Notes: generated by a model not told the origin, from the sequence alone. Numbered from the stretch's first letter, positions 1 to 7,701 are shown. The stretch: 18,968 nt of DNA from Ochromonadaceae sp. CCMP2298 (GCA_026770595.1 MU633947.1:1-18968); one strand, 5' to 3'. A program made the numbers and translations.

Positions 1-287
1 GCGACCGCGCTGCATGGAATGGCCACTTGTCTTTGCTGCGGTGGCTGCGGGCTCAGGACCCCCCATGCCCTTGGGACCAAGAGACTTGCGACCACGCTGC
101 ATGGAATGGTCACTTGCATGTGCTACAGTGGCTACGGGCCCAGGGTCCTCCTTGCCCATGGGATAAAGGTACTTGCGATGCTGCTGCATATAATGGTCAC
201 TTGCATGTGCTGCGGTGGCTGCGGGCCCAGCACCCTCCTTGCCCTCGGCACCGGAATACTTGCAAAGTGGCTGCAAAGGGTGGTTAA
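1..287 (+). CDS. Ankyrin-type repeat protein, 3' end (partial)
   Basis: The frame beginning at base 3 is open from the window edge to a TAA at 285-287 and encodes just over three copies of a 29-residue unit. Each copy carries NGHLHVL.WLRAQ followed by PPCPWD and a TC dipeptide. NGHL-x-VL-x-W is the helix-turn signature of the short ankyrin-like repeats that are hugely expanded in algae, oomycetes and giant viruses, where they act as protein-binding solenoids. The N-terminus lies outside the window, so no start can be chosen. The stop falls exactly where the next copy should have the His of NGHL, and repeat-like sequence (LPVLRWLRTQ, PPCPWDEAT) continues after it. The end may therefore be a nonsense change in a longer array, or the whole may be a decaying copy. 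Family assignment is good; whether it is functional is open. Confidence 0.6.
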   Translation, partial: DRAAWNGHLSLLRWLRAQDPPCPWDQETCDHAAWNGHLHVLQWLRAQGPPCPWDKGTCDAAAYNGHLHVLRWLRAQHPPCPRHRNTCKVAAKGG

Positions 288-345
288 TTGCCGGTGCTGC
301 GTTGGCTGCGGACGCAGGATCCTCCTTGCCCTTGGGACGAAGCAA
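1..345 (+). repeat. 87-nt tandem repeat (ankyrin-coding units)
   Basis: Four units begin at 1, 88, 175 and 262 with near-identical starts (for example GCGACCGCGCTGCATGGAAT against GCGACCACGCTGCATGGAAT). The period is 87 nt, or 29 codons. The first three units are very similar at DNA level, which suggests recent duplication or gene conversion. The fourth is more diverged and holds the stop codon. Confidence 0.8.
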
Positions 346-771
346 CGGCCAGGGAGTGGGGTGCCTTGCTGTGAAGGTGCTTGGACGCATCGGAGACGGA
401 GCAGGTGTGGCTGCTGGTAGGAAATACTTACTGCACTAGTGTTGTAAGCGTTTGAGCATCCGTTGGCACGGGGCCAGGCTGTGGGTGCTGATCTGGTCTA
501 GCCTAGACAACGCACCTCCCCCGCCTTATAAATAAAACATCAGTGTGAAGAGGTCTCGCCTTATGCGATACAGAATAGTGTAGTAGTGTAGATAGGGTCG
601 AAGCTACAGACAGCGCTGATATAAAACAGTGATGCGCGGGGGCTAGGGACTATGGGGCTGTAAGGGTACTATAGGAGAGTACGACGGCCAGAGGGTATAA
701 GGGCACGACGATGAGAGTATATACGGGAGGGTGAGAGAGGGTAGTAGGGTAGTAGGATACTAGGGTAGGGG
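288..771. other. Decayed repeat remnant and intergenic spacer
   Basis: Bases 288-372 still read as one more ankyrin-like unit in the same frame before a TGA, then similarity fades. An AATAAA lies at 531-536 and could serve plus-strand transcript ends. Bases 720-771 are a run of imperfect GGGTAGTAG-like units, low complexity, in the presumed 3' untranslated region of the minus-strand chorismate mutase. I see no gene here. Confidence 0.5.
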
Positions 772-1817
772 TCACGAGTTCTCCACCAGTTTGGCCATCT
801 CGCCCCCCTCGAAGGCATCCAAAGGGCCCCTGCAGTGCTCGTAGTACGTATCGGGCGACGGCGGCGCCGCACCTAGGCGATGGAAGAGATAGCGCACCTC
901 CACGTCCTTGGTCAGCGGGATGATCATGTCTCGGTATATGTCCACGATGAGCATGGGGTCGATCTTTTTAGTGTCCGCAGGCTCCGTGCCCTTGATGTCC
1001 TGCCCATAGCGAGAGGCCTTCACGAAGGCCCTGCGCAGCACACCGCGCTCCACCTCCACGTTCGTCAGCAGCTGCAGAATGCCCCTTGCGTCTCGCTGCC
1101 GCACCAAGTTTGTGTACGCGTCTGGATCCTGCAGGAACTTGGACTCTGCCACGAACTTCCCGAAGTGGATGCGGCGGGAGATGGACTGCAGCGCGTTGAT
1201 GTCGCACAGCACAGAAGATCCGTGCTGCTCGTCGTCGCCTGCAATGGCAAGGCGGTCTACGATCTTGCCCGTGTACCAGCGCATGATCTCTGCGTTCACG
1301 TTGACGTCGCTCTTGTTCACCACCAGCAACTGCGGAAACTGGATCTCGCTCAGTATGGGTAGGGGCAGCAGCTCCTCGTAGAAGGCGTGCTCCTCAGGGG
1401 ACGTGTAGCGCCTCACCTTGGCGTGCAGCTTCTCTGTCTCTATCAGCATCCATTCCAGGAAGGAGAGCGGCGCCCCGTAGACGTTGCGCAGGTTGTTCTT
1501 CTTGGCGTCGTAGATGTCGTAGTTGCGCCTGTACTGCGCCCGCTCGATGAGCGCGAATATGATGGTCTCCTCTGTTAGACAAGGGATTCAAGTTAGTGCG
1601 ATTGAAACAAGGGGGTTGGGTCTGGCGGAGCAGTACCTTGTCGGATGAGCGTGGATCGAATCGAGTCCAGAGAGAATATGTCCGAGGTGCTGACGTCCCC
1701 CTCCGAAGTGCTAACGCAGGACAGGTTGGGTAGGTTGGACCACCGAAAGCTATTGGACTGAGAGTAACCGGCAATGTACATGCACTGAATCAACAAGAGC
1801 AGCGCGCGCAGCATCAT
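772..1817 (-). CDS. Chorismate mutase, AroQ eukaryotic type (2 exons)
   Basis: Converts chorismate to prephenate, the branch-point step to Phe and Tyr. Exon 1 is 1817-1637, the intron is 1636-1572 (65 nt, GTACTG...AACAG), and exon 2 is 1571-772, giving 326 aa. The junction restores IRSTLIRQ-E-ETIIFALIERAQ, the N-terminal helix of plant and yeast chorismate mutases. Exon 2 has IYDAKKNNLRNVYGAP, EWMLIETEKLHAKVRRY, the GDD....GS segment that in yeast Aro7 forms the Trp/Tyr effector site, SRRIHFGKFVAESKF with the substrate-binding Arg and Lys, and IPLTKDVEVRYLFHRL near the end. Length matches plastid-type enzymes. The N-terminus (LRALLLLIQCMYIAGYSQ) is a signal peptide, then a Ser/Asn/Arg-containing stretch, which fits targeting to a complex plastid. 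ATG codons at 1856, 1817 and 1814 are all possible; I prefer 1817 or 1814 because the hydrophobic core follows at once. Identity is near certain; location is inferred. Confidence 0.95.
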
Positions 1818-1852
1818 TTCAACGGGATTACGCAACGCCCTGGGCGGTAGGA

Positions 1853-1992
1853 TCACTCAGCCAGCAACCGCTGCCGCAGCTCTTCAGCAGAATGGGCGCA
1901 GGCTGCGCTTGGGCCCAACCACGAAGCCAGGAGGGTGATGGCGGCGCCAGAGGGTAGATTGTAGACGCAACTGGCCCAGTTCAACTGTCCAA
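1853..1992 (-). other. Coding-like C-terminal tail, unassigned (possible terminal exon)
   Basis: On the minus strand a frame running from about 1992 to a TGA at 1855-1853 reads GQLNWASCVYNLPSG, AAITLLASWLG and SAEELRQRLLAE-stop. It looks like a hydrophobic helix and a charged C-terminal helix, with mostly G/C third positions like the neighbouring genes. It is preceded by an in-frame stop, so it would need a splice acceptor (AG at 1994-1993 or in CAG at 1987-1985). I cannot find its upstream exons in 2000-2300, and it overlaps the divergent promoter region of the flanking genes. It may be a gene relic, the last exon of an unseen gene, or chance. I do not recognise the family. Confidence 0.22.
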
Positions 1993-2302
1993 CTGCCTTT
2001 CCTCAGCACAAAGAGCCGCTGCATGCACCCAAGATGTGTGTGCAAATCTTGTCGGATGATCTTGCTCCCGTCCTGGGTTAAAAACCAAGGACGAGAACAA
2101 GATCATCCGACACATATTTTGGAAACAAGGGATGACCGCTTCTCACTTGCCGCTTGCAGTCACACTTCCAGAGTTCAGGGTCAGCAATCGCCTCTTGTGC
2201 CACTATGGGTACCGGAGGGGCTGGTCAGTGGAGAGGCTCGACCACTGTCGGCCGGAGATATCTCTGGTCACAGCACTGGACGTCGTACACGCGCTCCACA
2301 TA
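1857..2302. promoter_or_regulatory. Divergent spacer between chorismate mutase and FGE genes
   Basis: About 450-485 bp separate the two divergent start codons, so both promoters should lie here. The stretch holds the unassigned minus-strand tail and a long fold-back at 2051-2111. No clear TATA box is visible. An open frame from 2132 runs into the FGE gene, but its residues before 2303 lack family similarity and are taken as untranslated leader. Confidence 0.4.
2051..2111. repeat. Inverted repeat, 27-bp arms, tiny loop
   Basis: The left arm 2051-2077 begins GTCGGATGATCTTG and the right arm 2085-2111 ends CAAGATCATCCGAC. They pair at 24 of 27 positions with a 7-nt spacer of T and A, of which two further T-A pairs can close. 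All three mismatches are G-T wobbles in one strand's RNA. This is far stronger than expected by chance. It could be a miniature inverted-repeat element, a small-RNA precursor or a cruciform site. Confidence 0.85.
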
Positions 2303-3873
2303 ATGCGGCTGCATCTGCTCCTGCTTGCCCTCCTCTGCGCGAGCGCCTTCGCTGGACCTGCAAGCGTGGTCGATGAGGGAGGCCCAGTAGACGGATCCCA
2401 GTGCGGGTGCGCTGTCGGATCGCAGGCCAAAGAGAGCGACTTCTCGCGGGCAGGGTCTGTGCTGCGAGATCTGCCACTGCTCAACACGCCAGAGGGTGTG
2501 TCGGTGGGATCGTCGGAGAGCGAGGTTGTCCGTGCGTTGAACGAGAAGATGGTCTTCATCCCTGCAGGCGTGGGCTACATGGGCACGGACTCCCCGTGGA
2601 TGCGGTTGGACGGGGAGTCTCCGCGCAGGAGGGTGCGTCTCTCCCCCTACTACCTCGACAAGTACGAGGTGTCCAACGCAGGTGAGCAGATGAGGACATT
2701 GGATAGAGGATAGTACTGCAGTTTCACTCGACTACCCTGCCCCTCTCACCTCTTGACCCCTTAACCCCTTAACCCCTTGACCCCTAACTCCTGGCCCCCA
2801 ACCCCTGACCCTAACCACCTCCAGACTTCCAGTCCTTCGTATTGGAGACGAACTTCACCACAGAGAGCGAGCTGTTCGGCTGGTCCTTCGTGTTTGCCCC
2901 CGCCGTGCCGGCGCCCCTGCTTGCCTCGATCGAGCAGGCGGTGCAGGGGGCGCAGTGGTGGGTGCCTGTGGACCGATCGAACTGGCTATACCCGGAGGGG
3001 CGGCTCTCCGCAGAGCAGCTGGCGCAGGCGGAGGCAGCGGCGGGAGTGGGGCCGGGGAAATCGGTCAACAGGACGGACGCGTGCTCGCTCGGGGAGTCCT
3101 TCCGCTACCTGCTGGGCAGAGACGTGTTCAGCAGCGGTAGAGGGGAGCACCCTGTGGTGCACGTGTCCCACAACGACGCACAGAGCTACTGCGCATGGCG
3201 AAACACGGGGAAAATGGGAACCACGGGTAACACAGGCGAGAGCAGCTTGGTAGAGCAGGGGATAGACGAGGGGCGCATGGTGGTGCGGCTGCCAAGCGAG
3301 GCAGAGTGGGAGCACGCAGCCAACGGACCCCTTGCGGCAGAGGGGGCAGGTGGCGCAGACGCAGAGGCTGTAGACAGGGCTGGGCGTCTATATCCCTGGG
3401 GAGAGAAGTTCCTTCCCAGCGGGGCGCACCGGGCCAACATATTTCAGGGCCGGTTCCCCCAGCACAACTCGGAGAAAGACGGATTCGCGTTTACTGCCCC
3501 GGTGACTGCGTACGGTGCGCAGAATGGTTACGGTCTGTACAACATGGTGGGCAATGTGTGGGAGTGGGTGCTGGACAGGCACACCGTCCACCACACACCC
3601 GACACCGGCACCGCTGCCTCCATCCCCAGCAACCCCTCAGGCCCCGCTACGGGTGAGGAGCGTGTGAAGAAGGGGGGCTCGTTCATGTGCCAGAAAAGCT
3701 TCTGCTACCGCTACCGCAACGCTGCCCGATACCCCTCCACCCCCGACTCCGCCACGTACAATATAGGCTTCCGCTGTGCGAGGGGGGTGCCGCTGGGTGA
3801 GGGTGAGGACGGAGGTGGGGCGGGTGGAGGTAGGGGTGGAGGGGACGTGGGCGGTGGAGGGGATGAGTTGTAG
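2303..3873 (+). CDS. SUMF1-like: Formylglycine-generating enzyme, SUMF1 type (2 exons)
   Basis: Oxidises the active-site Cys of type I sulfatases to C-alpha-formylglycine in the ER. Exon 1 is 2303-2681, the intron is 2682-2824 (GTGAGC...CCAG), and exon 2 is 2825-3873, giving 475 aa. The junction gives YEVSNA-DFQSFV, matching the family. Residues 1-18 are a signal peptide (MRLHLLLLALLCASAFAG), which sets the start. A Cys34-Gly-Cys36 motif matches the N-terminal CGC of vertebrate FGE. The catalytic domain runs from FIPAGVGYMGTDSPW to GFRCA. It includes NGYGLYNMVGNVWEW and GGSFMCQKSFCYRYR, where Cys415 and Cys420 are the two catalytic copper-binding cysteines. Compared with human FGE there are two insertions, around SVNRTDACSLGES and GNTGESSLVEQG, and the Cys after the second YR is replaced by Asn. 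A Gly-rich tail ends in GDEL, similar to an ER-retrieval signal. Very confident. Confidence 0.96.
2750..2820 (+). repeat. Degenerate CCCCTTAA-type repeat inside FGE intron
   Basis: The 3' half of the intron is built of imperfect 8-9 nt units such as CCCCTTAA and CCCCTGAC, leading directly into the splice acceptor. It gives the acceptor a long C-rich tract. It resembles telomere-type sequence but is not a regular telomere repeat. Confidence 0.6.
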
Positions 3874-4158
3874 TGTACTCACGCAGGGTCTCTCTGGTAG
3901 GACACAAACCTATCTGGGTGTTTATAGGACAGTTTTGAATGTGTAAGCGTAGTGTAAAAGTAGTGAATAAGATGCATTGAACGGATCGGTTCACCTTCGT
4001 CCATTACAACCTCCTCGACAATGGCGAACATACTATATGGCCTATGCCCTATGGCCTATGCGATATGTCCTATGCCCTAATCTCTGCACTCACTATTCTC
4101 CACTCTTCATTCTCTACTCTCAACTCCACTCTCAAACCACTCCATCTAGCAGGTGCCT
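3874..4158. other. Spacer with 14-nt tandem repeat and pyrimidine tract
   Basis: This is the region between the convergent 3' ends of the FGE and EFHC genes. Three copies of a 14-nt unit (TATGGCCTATGCCC, TATGGCCTATGCGA, TATGTCCTATGCCC) lie at 4036-4077, followed by imperfect ACTCT/TCTCCACTC units up to about 4140. I see no gene here. Confidence 0.5.
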
Positions 4159-4242
4159 TCAGCAGTTGTGTTTGCGGACCATGTCGTTGATTTGGTCCAG
4201 CAGCGCTCTCACACCCGCGCGGGAGGCAACGTCGATGCCAAG
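4159..4242 (-). other. Coding-like tail, possible alternative last exon of EFHC gene
   Basis: On the minus strand, directly after a GCGCAG acceptor (4248-4243), an open frame reads LGIDVASRAGVRALLDQI and NDMVRKHNC-stop (27 aa), with G/C in most third positions. It could join in phase 0 to the EFHC gene if GTGAAT at 4386-4381 acts as donor, removing a 144-nt intron of typical size and replacing the last eight residues of EFHC. However, EFHC proteins normally end where the unspliced frame ends, and the presumed intron lacks the C-rich 3' tract of its neighbours. It is therefore only a candidate. Confidence 0.3.
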
Positions 4243-4359
4243 CTGCGCGTCATAGCGTCATAGAAATCTGGTAAATACGTACATTTTTTAAAATAAGAAA
4301 GATTGTGGTAAATAATTAACAATCTTGCACTAGCGTCTCGAACTCATCCACCCCACTCG

Positions 4360-6177
4360 TTACGCGAACTCGTCCGTGGGATTCACTATCTGCTCCACTA
4401 GATACTCGTAGCTGAAGTGCGGCAGCGTGTTCAGGTGCGCGCGCAGCAGGGTGCGCAGGTCCTGCTCCACCAGACCCTCAGCCGAGTCGTTCATCAGCCC
4501 GTACAGAGCGAAGACCTCAGTAGCTGCCTCCTTGGTAGTGCGACCGGGGAGTTCAGGCTGCTCCAGGGACCTGAACTGCTCCAAGAGCTCCCCGCTGATA
4601 GCAGGCTCCAGCAGGGTTGGCCGCAGCTTGTCCACGATATGGTGGAAGTTAGAGCGGGGGAGCAGCTTGTCCTCCATCCACCGCATGGTGCCCTCGTTCG
4701 CATCTAGTAGGTCGAACTGGTGCATGAGGATGCGCACCTTCGCGCCCACGTGCATGTCTCTCTCAGTCAAGGGCGTCTTGTCGGCCTTCTTTATCTCCCT
4801 GCGGGACAAAAAGACCCCCCCCACGAAGCCCGAATTTTGGATAGGCGGCTCCACTATCTTCAAGGTGTTGTCCAGCAGGTAGTAGGAGATAACGAAGCGG
4901 CGGGCGGAGTCGTCGGGTCCGCCGGAGAGCAGGCTGCAGAAGAAGGAGAGCACCTTGGACTCGCCCAGCTTCTTCATTGGCATAGGCCCGGGCATCAGAC
5001 TGCCCGAGACAGATCGCAGAGAGTCCTCCTCTGAGCCGAAGCCCGTCGGGGGAGGGATATCTCTCTCGTGCACGACCACCACGGGCTTGGGGATGACGAT
5101 GCCCCTCTCTAGCGGGAACTCGACACTCTCGAAGAACTCGCGCGTCCCCCGATCCGCATCGATTACACGCAATTTGCGCCCGAATACCTCCAGTCGCATG
5201 CCTATGGCGATGTCTGACCAGTGGAAGAAGTTGGCGGAGGTGGCGCGCTCGCCCTGAGTCATCGATGTGGCGAAGTTCTTGGGCAGCTTTGACTTCTTCA
5301 GAAGCTTCCCGGGGAGCTGCTCTTTGCGCGAAGGGTCTGGCACGGAGGAGATCTCTACTGTGTCGTCGCAGAGGTAGTAGTTCAGAGAAAACTCCATCAC
5401 GTCGCCGTACAGCGCCTCGGTGTTGTCCCACAGGCACTTGAAACGCAGTTGGCGGGTGCCGTAACGGATGAAGCCCTCTCGCCCCTGGTTGTCCACCAAG
5501 TGCCCCAGTCTGGCCTCCATGTGCACCTTGTTGTCGTTCTTCTTACTGTGAAACTTGCCCCACTCGTCCCCGCCCTTCTCGGGCTGCAGAGAGTTGCGAG
5601 ACTCCTGGTACGAGTCGACAGACATTTCTTGAGAGGCGTCCTGCGTCGGCTGCCCCCTCTGCATGAATTCGCGCGTGGCTGGGTCGCAGTCAACCAGACT
5701 GAACGTGCGCCCGTACACGACCAGTTCCCGCCCGATGCCCAGGTCGATCTCGGTGATAATACCCCCGTCTGCCTTGGGGATAATAGCCCTGCGCACGATG
5801 GTACCTTGGGATACCCCGCCGTTCGGCTGCCTCTTCTCCACGATCTTGAGTGTCCCGTCGTCCACGAAGAAGTACACGTTGCAACTCCTGATCTGCCCAG
5901 AGGGTCTGTCGATAGGCCGCTCCGTGTAGTAGCCCATGAAGCAAAGGGTTACACCAGCCATATCTTGGCGCGGCTTGCGCTTGTTCAGGCGCGGCTTCCC
6001 AATGCTCATCACGGAGCTGTCTTCCGGCAACTCTGAGGGAAACAGACCTTCCTTTTCGATCACCTCACCATTCACGATCGTGAAGAAGTTGCGCTTGGGG
6101 CCCCTGGCCGGGACATGCCCACGGTAGCCGGGAAGGAAGGGCAGGAAGCTCCTGTCCACGCTGCTGCTGAGCGACAT
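4360..6177 (-). CDS. EFHC1-like: EFHC/Rib72-type protein with three DM10 domains
   Basis: A microtubule-inner protein of ciliary doublets (Rib72 in Chlamydomonas, EFHC1/EFHC2 in animals). The 605-aa frame has no intron. The first in-frame ATG is at 6273, but I chose 6177 because SFLPFLPGY, the conserved N-terminal anchor (PFLPG), follows about 10 residues later. DM10 domains lie at roughly residues 76-172 (VYFFVDDGTLKIVEKR ... VVYGRTFSLVDCD), 240-350 (LNYYLCDDTVEI ... EVFGRKLRVIDAD) and 406-502 (ISYYLLDNTLKIVEPP ... FDLLDANEGT). Between domains 2 and 3 is PPPTGFGSEEDSL, as in EFHC1. The C-terminal 75 residues form an EF-hand-like region without a canonical calcium loop, ending FSYEYLVEQIVNP like the family end. 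The order, spacing and length match EFHC proteins closely, and its presence implies a motile cilium in the life cycle. Confidence 0.96.
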   Translation of the reverse strand: MSLSSSVDRSFLPFLPGYRGHVPARGPKRNFFTIVNGEVIEKEGLFPSELPEDSSVMSIGKPRLNKRKPRQDMAGVTLCFMGYYTERPIDRPSGQIRSCNVYFFVDDGTLKIVEKRQPNGGVSQGTIVRRAIIPKADGGIITEIDLGIGRELVVYGRTFSLVDCDPATREFMQRGQPTQDASQEMSVDSYQESRNSLQPEKGGDEWGKFHSKKNDNKVHMEARLGHLVDNQGREGFIRYGTRQLRFKCLWDNTEALYGDVMEFSLNYYLCDDTVEISSVPDPSRKEQLPGKLLKKSKLPKNFATSMTQGERATSANFFHWSDIAIGMRLEVFGRKLRVIDADRGTREFFESVEFPLERGIVIPKPVVVVHERDIPPPTGFGSEEDSLRSVSGSLMPGPMPMKKLGESKVLSFFCSLLSGGPDDSARRFVISYYLLDNTLKIVEPPIQNSGFVGGVFLSRREIKKADKTPLTERDMHVGAKVRILMHQFDLLDANEGTMRWMEDKLLPRSNFHHIVDKLRPTLLEPAISGELLEQFRSLEQPELPGRTTKEAATEVFALYGLMNDSAEGLVEQDLRTLLRAHLNTLPHFSYEYLVEQIVNPTDEFA

Positions 6178-6741
6178 CGTCCCGGAAGAAAGCCAGTGAA
6201 GCACGCACGTGTGTAGCAGGGAGACTCGACCGCTCGACTGTTTCTGGGAGCGGTCAGCTGAGTTATGAACCACAGCCCATGAACCACAGCTGAGTTATGA
6301 AACTCATGACTCATCGGGACGGATGCGATCCAGACAGATCAGATTTGCCTCATGGATTGTGTCTGTGAGTGAAACGCCTTTTGTGCGATCGTGGGCGTAA
6401 ACTACAACATTTCAAATGTATATAGCGCCTATTGAAGAGTTATGGATTCCCCCCCCACATTCCCCAGGCAGATCCAGTCAGTCATCACAAAGCGACGGTG
6501 TCCAGTGCCTCTTGCAATCTCACGTTCTTTCCTGTGCATGCAGCCTAACACCACAATCTGTGAAAGGAACCAGCGCTCGTGCAGCTGATCCATCCCTCCA
6601 GCCTTGCCTCTTCCCCACGCGCGGCGAATTGGAATCGCTGGACCGCTGCGTGTTCGTGTACTGCAATCCAGTCCGCTGTAATTGAACAGTTGAAGTAGCA
6701 GCTGACAGCGGCGCCCGACGGCCAAAGAGCAGAAAATAAGA
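6178..6741. promoter_or_regulatory. Divergent promoter region of EFHC and NicO genes
   Basis: The 564 bp between two divergent start codons hold no credible gene. Nearest the EFHC gene are two exact 15-bp direct repeats, CAGCTGAGTTATGAA, at 6255-6269 and 6287-6301, with ATGAACCACAGC twice between and across them (6265-6276 and 6279-6290). A TATATA-like stretch lies near 6418-6424. The repeats are candidates for a regulator site or for the EFHC untranslated leader. Confidence 0.45.
6255..6301. repeat. Direct repeats CAGCTGAGTTATGAA x2
   Basis: An exact 15-bp repeat at 6255-6269 and 6287-6301 (32-bp phase) overlaps a second 12-bp pair, ATGAACCACAGC, at 6265-6276 and 6279-6290. The repeat begins 78 bp upstream of the EFHC start codon. 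It is either a duplicated regulatory element or a simple local duplication. Confidence 0.8.
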
Positions 6742-7701
6742 ATGAGCAGTTTCAGCCTTATTGTAGTTGTGCTCGTGTTGCTGTGCTCCTTCGCGCAGCA
6801 CGGCCTTGCGCTGCGCCAGATTATCCCCGCTGCTGGCAACTTGCACCTGGGCGGCGGAGGCAGAAGCGTGCAGTTTTTGAATAGAGGATACAGCAGTAGG
6901 AGCACTTTAAGCGTTAGCGAGGGCAGAGGGAAGCGGCTGTTGGCGGTGCCGTCTGGTTCTGTGGTCACCACCACCACCAAATCCTCCGCAGCGGTGGGGG
7001 TGCTGCTCAGCGGACTTGCGCGCACCGTGGCGTCGCTCGTGAGCCCCGCCATCTCTGGGGGTCTGCTGTCCGGAGGCCTGCATGCGATAACAGGGCCTGA
7101 CCATCTGGCGGCGTTGATGGCCCCCTCTGTTGGGAGATCGGGCTTCACGGGTCTGCGCATTGGCGCGCTGTGGGGCGTGGGACACGGCATCTCTGCCTGC
7201 ATCCTGGGCCTGTCTGCCTACTTCCTCAAGGGGCAGTTCACGGGAAAGTTCGCTATCCTGGAGAAGCTGGCCAATCTGGCGGAGAGCGTGGTAGGTGTGT
7301 CCATCCTGTTCATCGGATTGGTGGGCATCAAGGAGTCAACAGCACCGGTGGAGAGCGACATAGACACAGAGGACGGCGTAACCAAGGCGGTCAAGCCCAA
7401 GTCCTACAGCGCCATCCTAGCCAACGGAGTGCTGCACGGCCTGTCCTGGGACGGGGCGCCCTCCCTAGCCCCCGCCATCGCCATGTCCAGCTGGCGCTCC
7501 GCAGTCACCTTCCTGCTCTCCTACTCCCTCGGCACCATCGTCACCATGGCCATCGCTGCGGGGACGCTGGGCGAGCTCTCCGTGCGCGTGGGCAAGGCAG
7601 CCAATAGCCCCGACCTGCCCCGTAAACTGTCCCTGGTCTCCTCCGTCCTAGCTGTTACCATAGGTTTGTACTTGATTCTCAAAAGTGTATTTATCCGGTA
7701 A
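6742..7701 (+). CDS. NicO/UreH-like metal permease, probably plastid membrane
   Basis: A 319-aa polytopic membrane protein of the NicO (nickel/cobalt permease) superfamily, most like the plant chloroplast branch annotated as high-affinity nickel transport family. Residues 1-24 (FSLIVVVLVLLCSFAQHGLA) are a signal peptide. Residues 25-80, rich in Arg, Ser, Thr and Gly, look like a transit peptide. The membrane core starts near 82. The family signature is His114-AITGP-Asp120-His121, and further metal-ligand candidates are His148 (GVGHGI) and His232/Asp237 (VLHGLSWDG). About six hydrophobic segments follow, with an acidic loop at 200-215. No intron. Substrate (Ni, Co or another divalent metal) cannot be read from sequence, and the plastid location is inferred from the bipartite leader. 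The family assignment is strong. Confidence 0.88.
   Translation: MSSFSLIVVVLVLLCSFAQHGLALRQIIPAAGNLHLGGGGRSVQFLNRGYSSRSTLSVSEGRGKRLLAVPSGSVVTTTTKSSAAVGVLLSGLARTVASLVSPAISGGLLSGGLHAITGPDHLAALMAPSVGRSGFTGLRIGALWGVGHGISACILGLSAYFLKGQFTGKFAILEKLANLAESVVGVSILFIGLVGIKESTAPVESDIDTEDGVTKAVKPKSYSAILANGVLHGLSWDGAPSLAPAIAMSSWRSAVTFLLSYSLGTIVTMAIAAGTLGELSVRVGKAANSPDLPRKLSLVSSVLAVTIGLYLILKSVFIR

Noticed and set aside
19-420. Cys/Gly-rich open frame overlapping the ankyrin repeats
   Set aside because: It is the +1 shadow of a stop-poor tandem repeat; the ankyrin frame has the recognisable protein motif.
720-771. GGGTAGTAG repeats read as a telomere
   Set aside because: Irregular, short and followed by genes on both sides; simple low-complexity sequence fits better.
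880-1362. Plus-strand 160-aa open frame opposite chorismate mutase
   Set aside because: Antisense shadow of a GC-rich conserved coding exon, with no protein-like features.
1637-1650. CTTGTCGGATGA shared between chorismate mutase exon 1 and the 2051 palindrome
   Set aside because: A 12-base match within coding sequence with no flanking similarity; probably chance.
2132-2302. Upstream ATG extending the FGE frame by 57 residues
   Set aside because: A clear signal peptide starts at 2303 and the extension has no family similarity or hydrophobic start.
5449-6036. 195-aa plus-strand frame inside EFHC
   Set aside because: Antisense shadow of the DM10 coding region.
6178-6273. Upstream ATG extending EFHC by 32 residues
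   Set aside because: The conserved PFLPG anchor lies about 10 residues after the ATG at 6177, the normal family position, and the extension overlaps promoter repeats.
6429-7202. 257-aa minus-strand frame over the NicO gene
   Set aside because: Opposite a well-recognised membrane protein; composition is that of a shadow frame.
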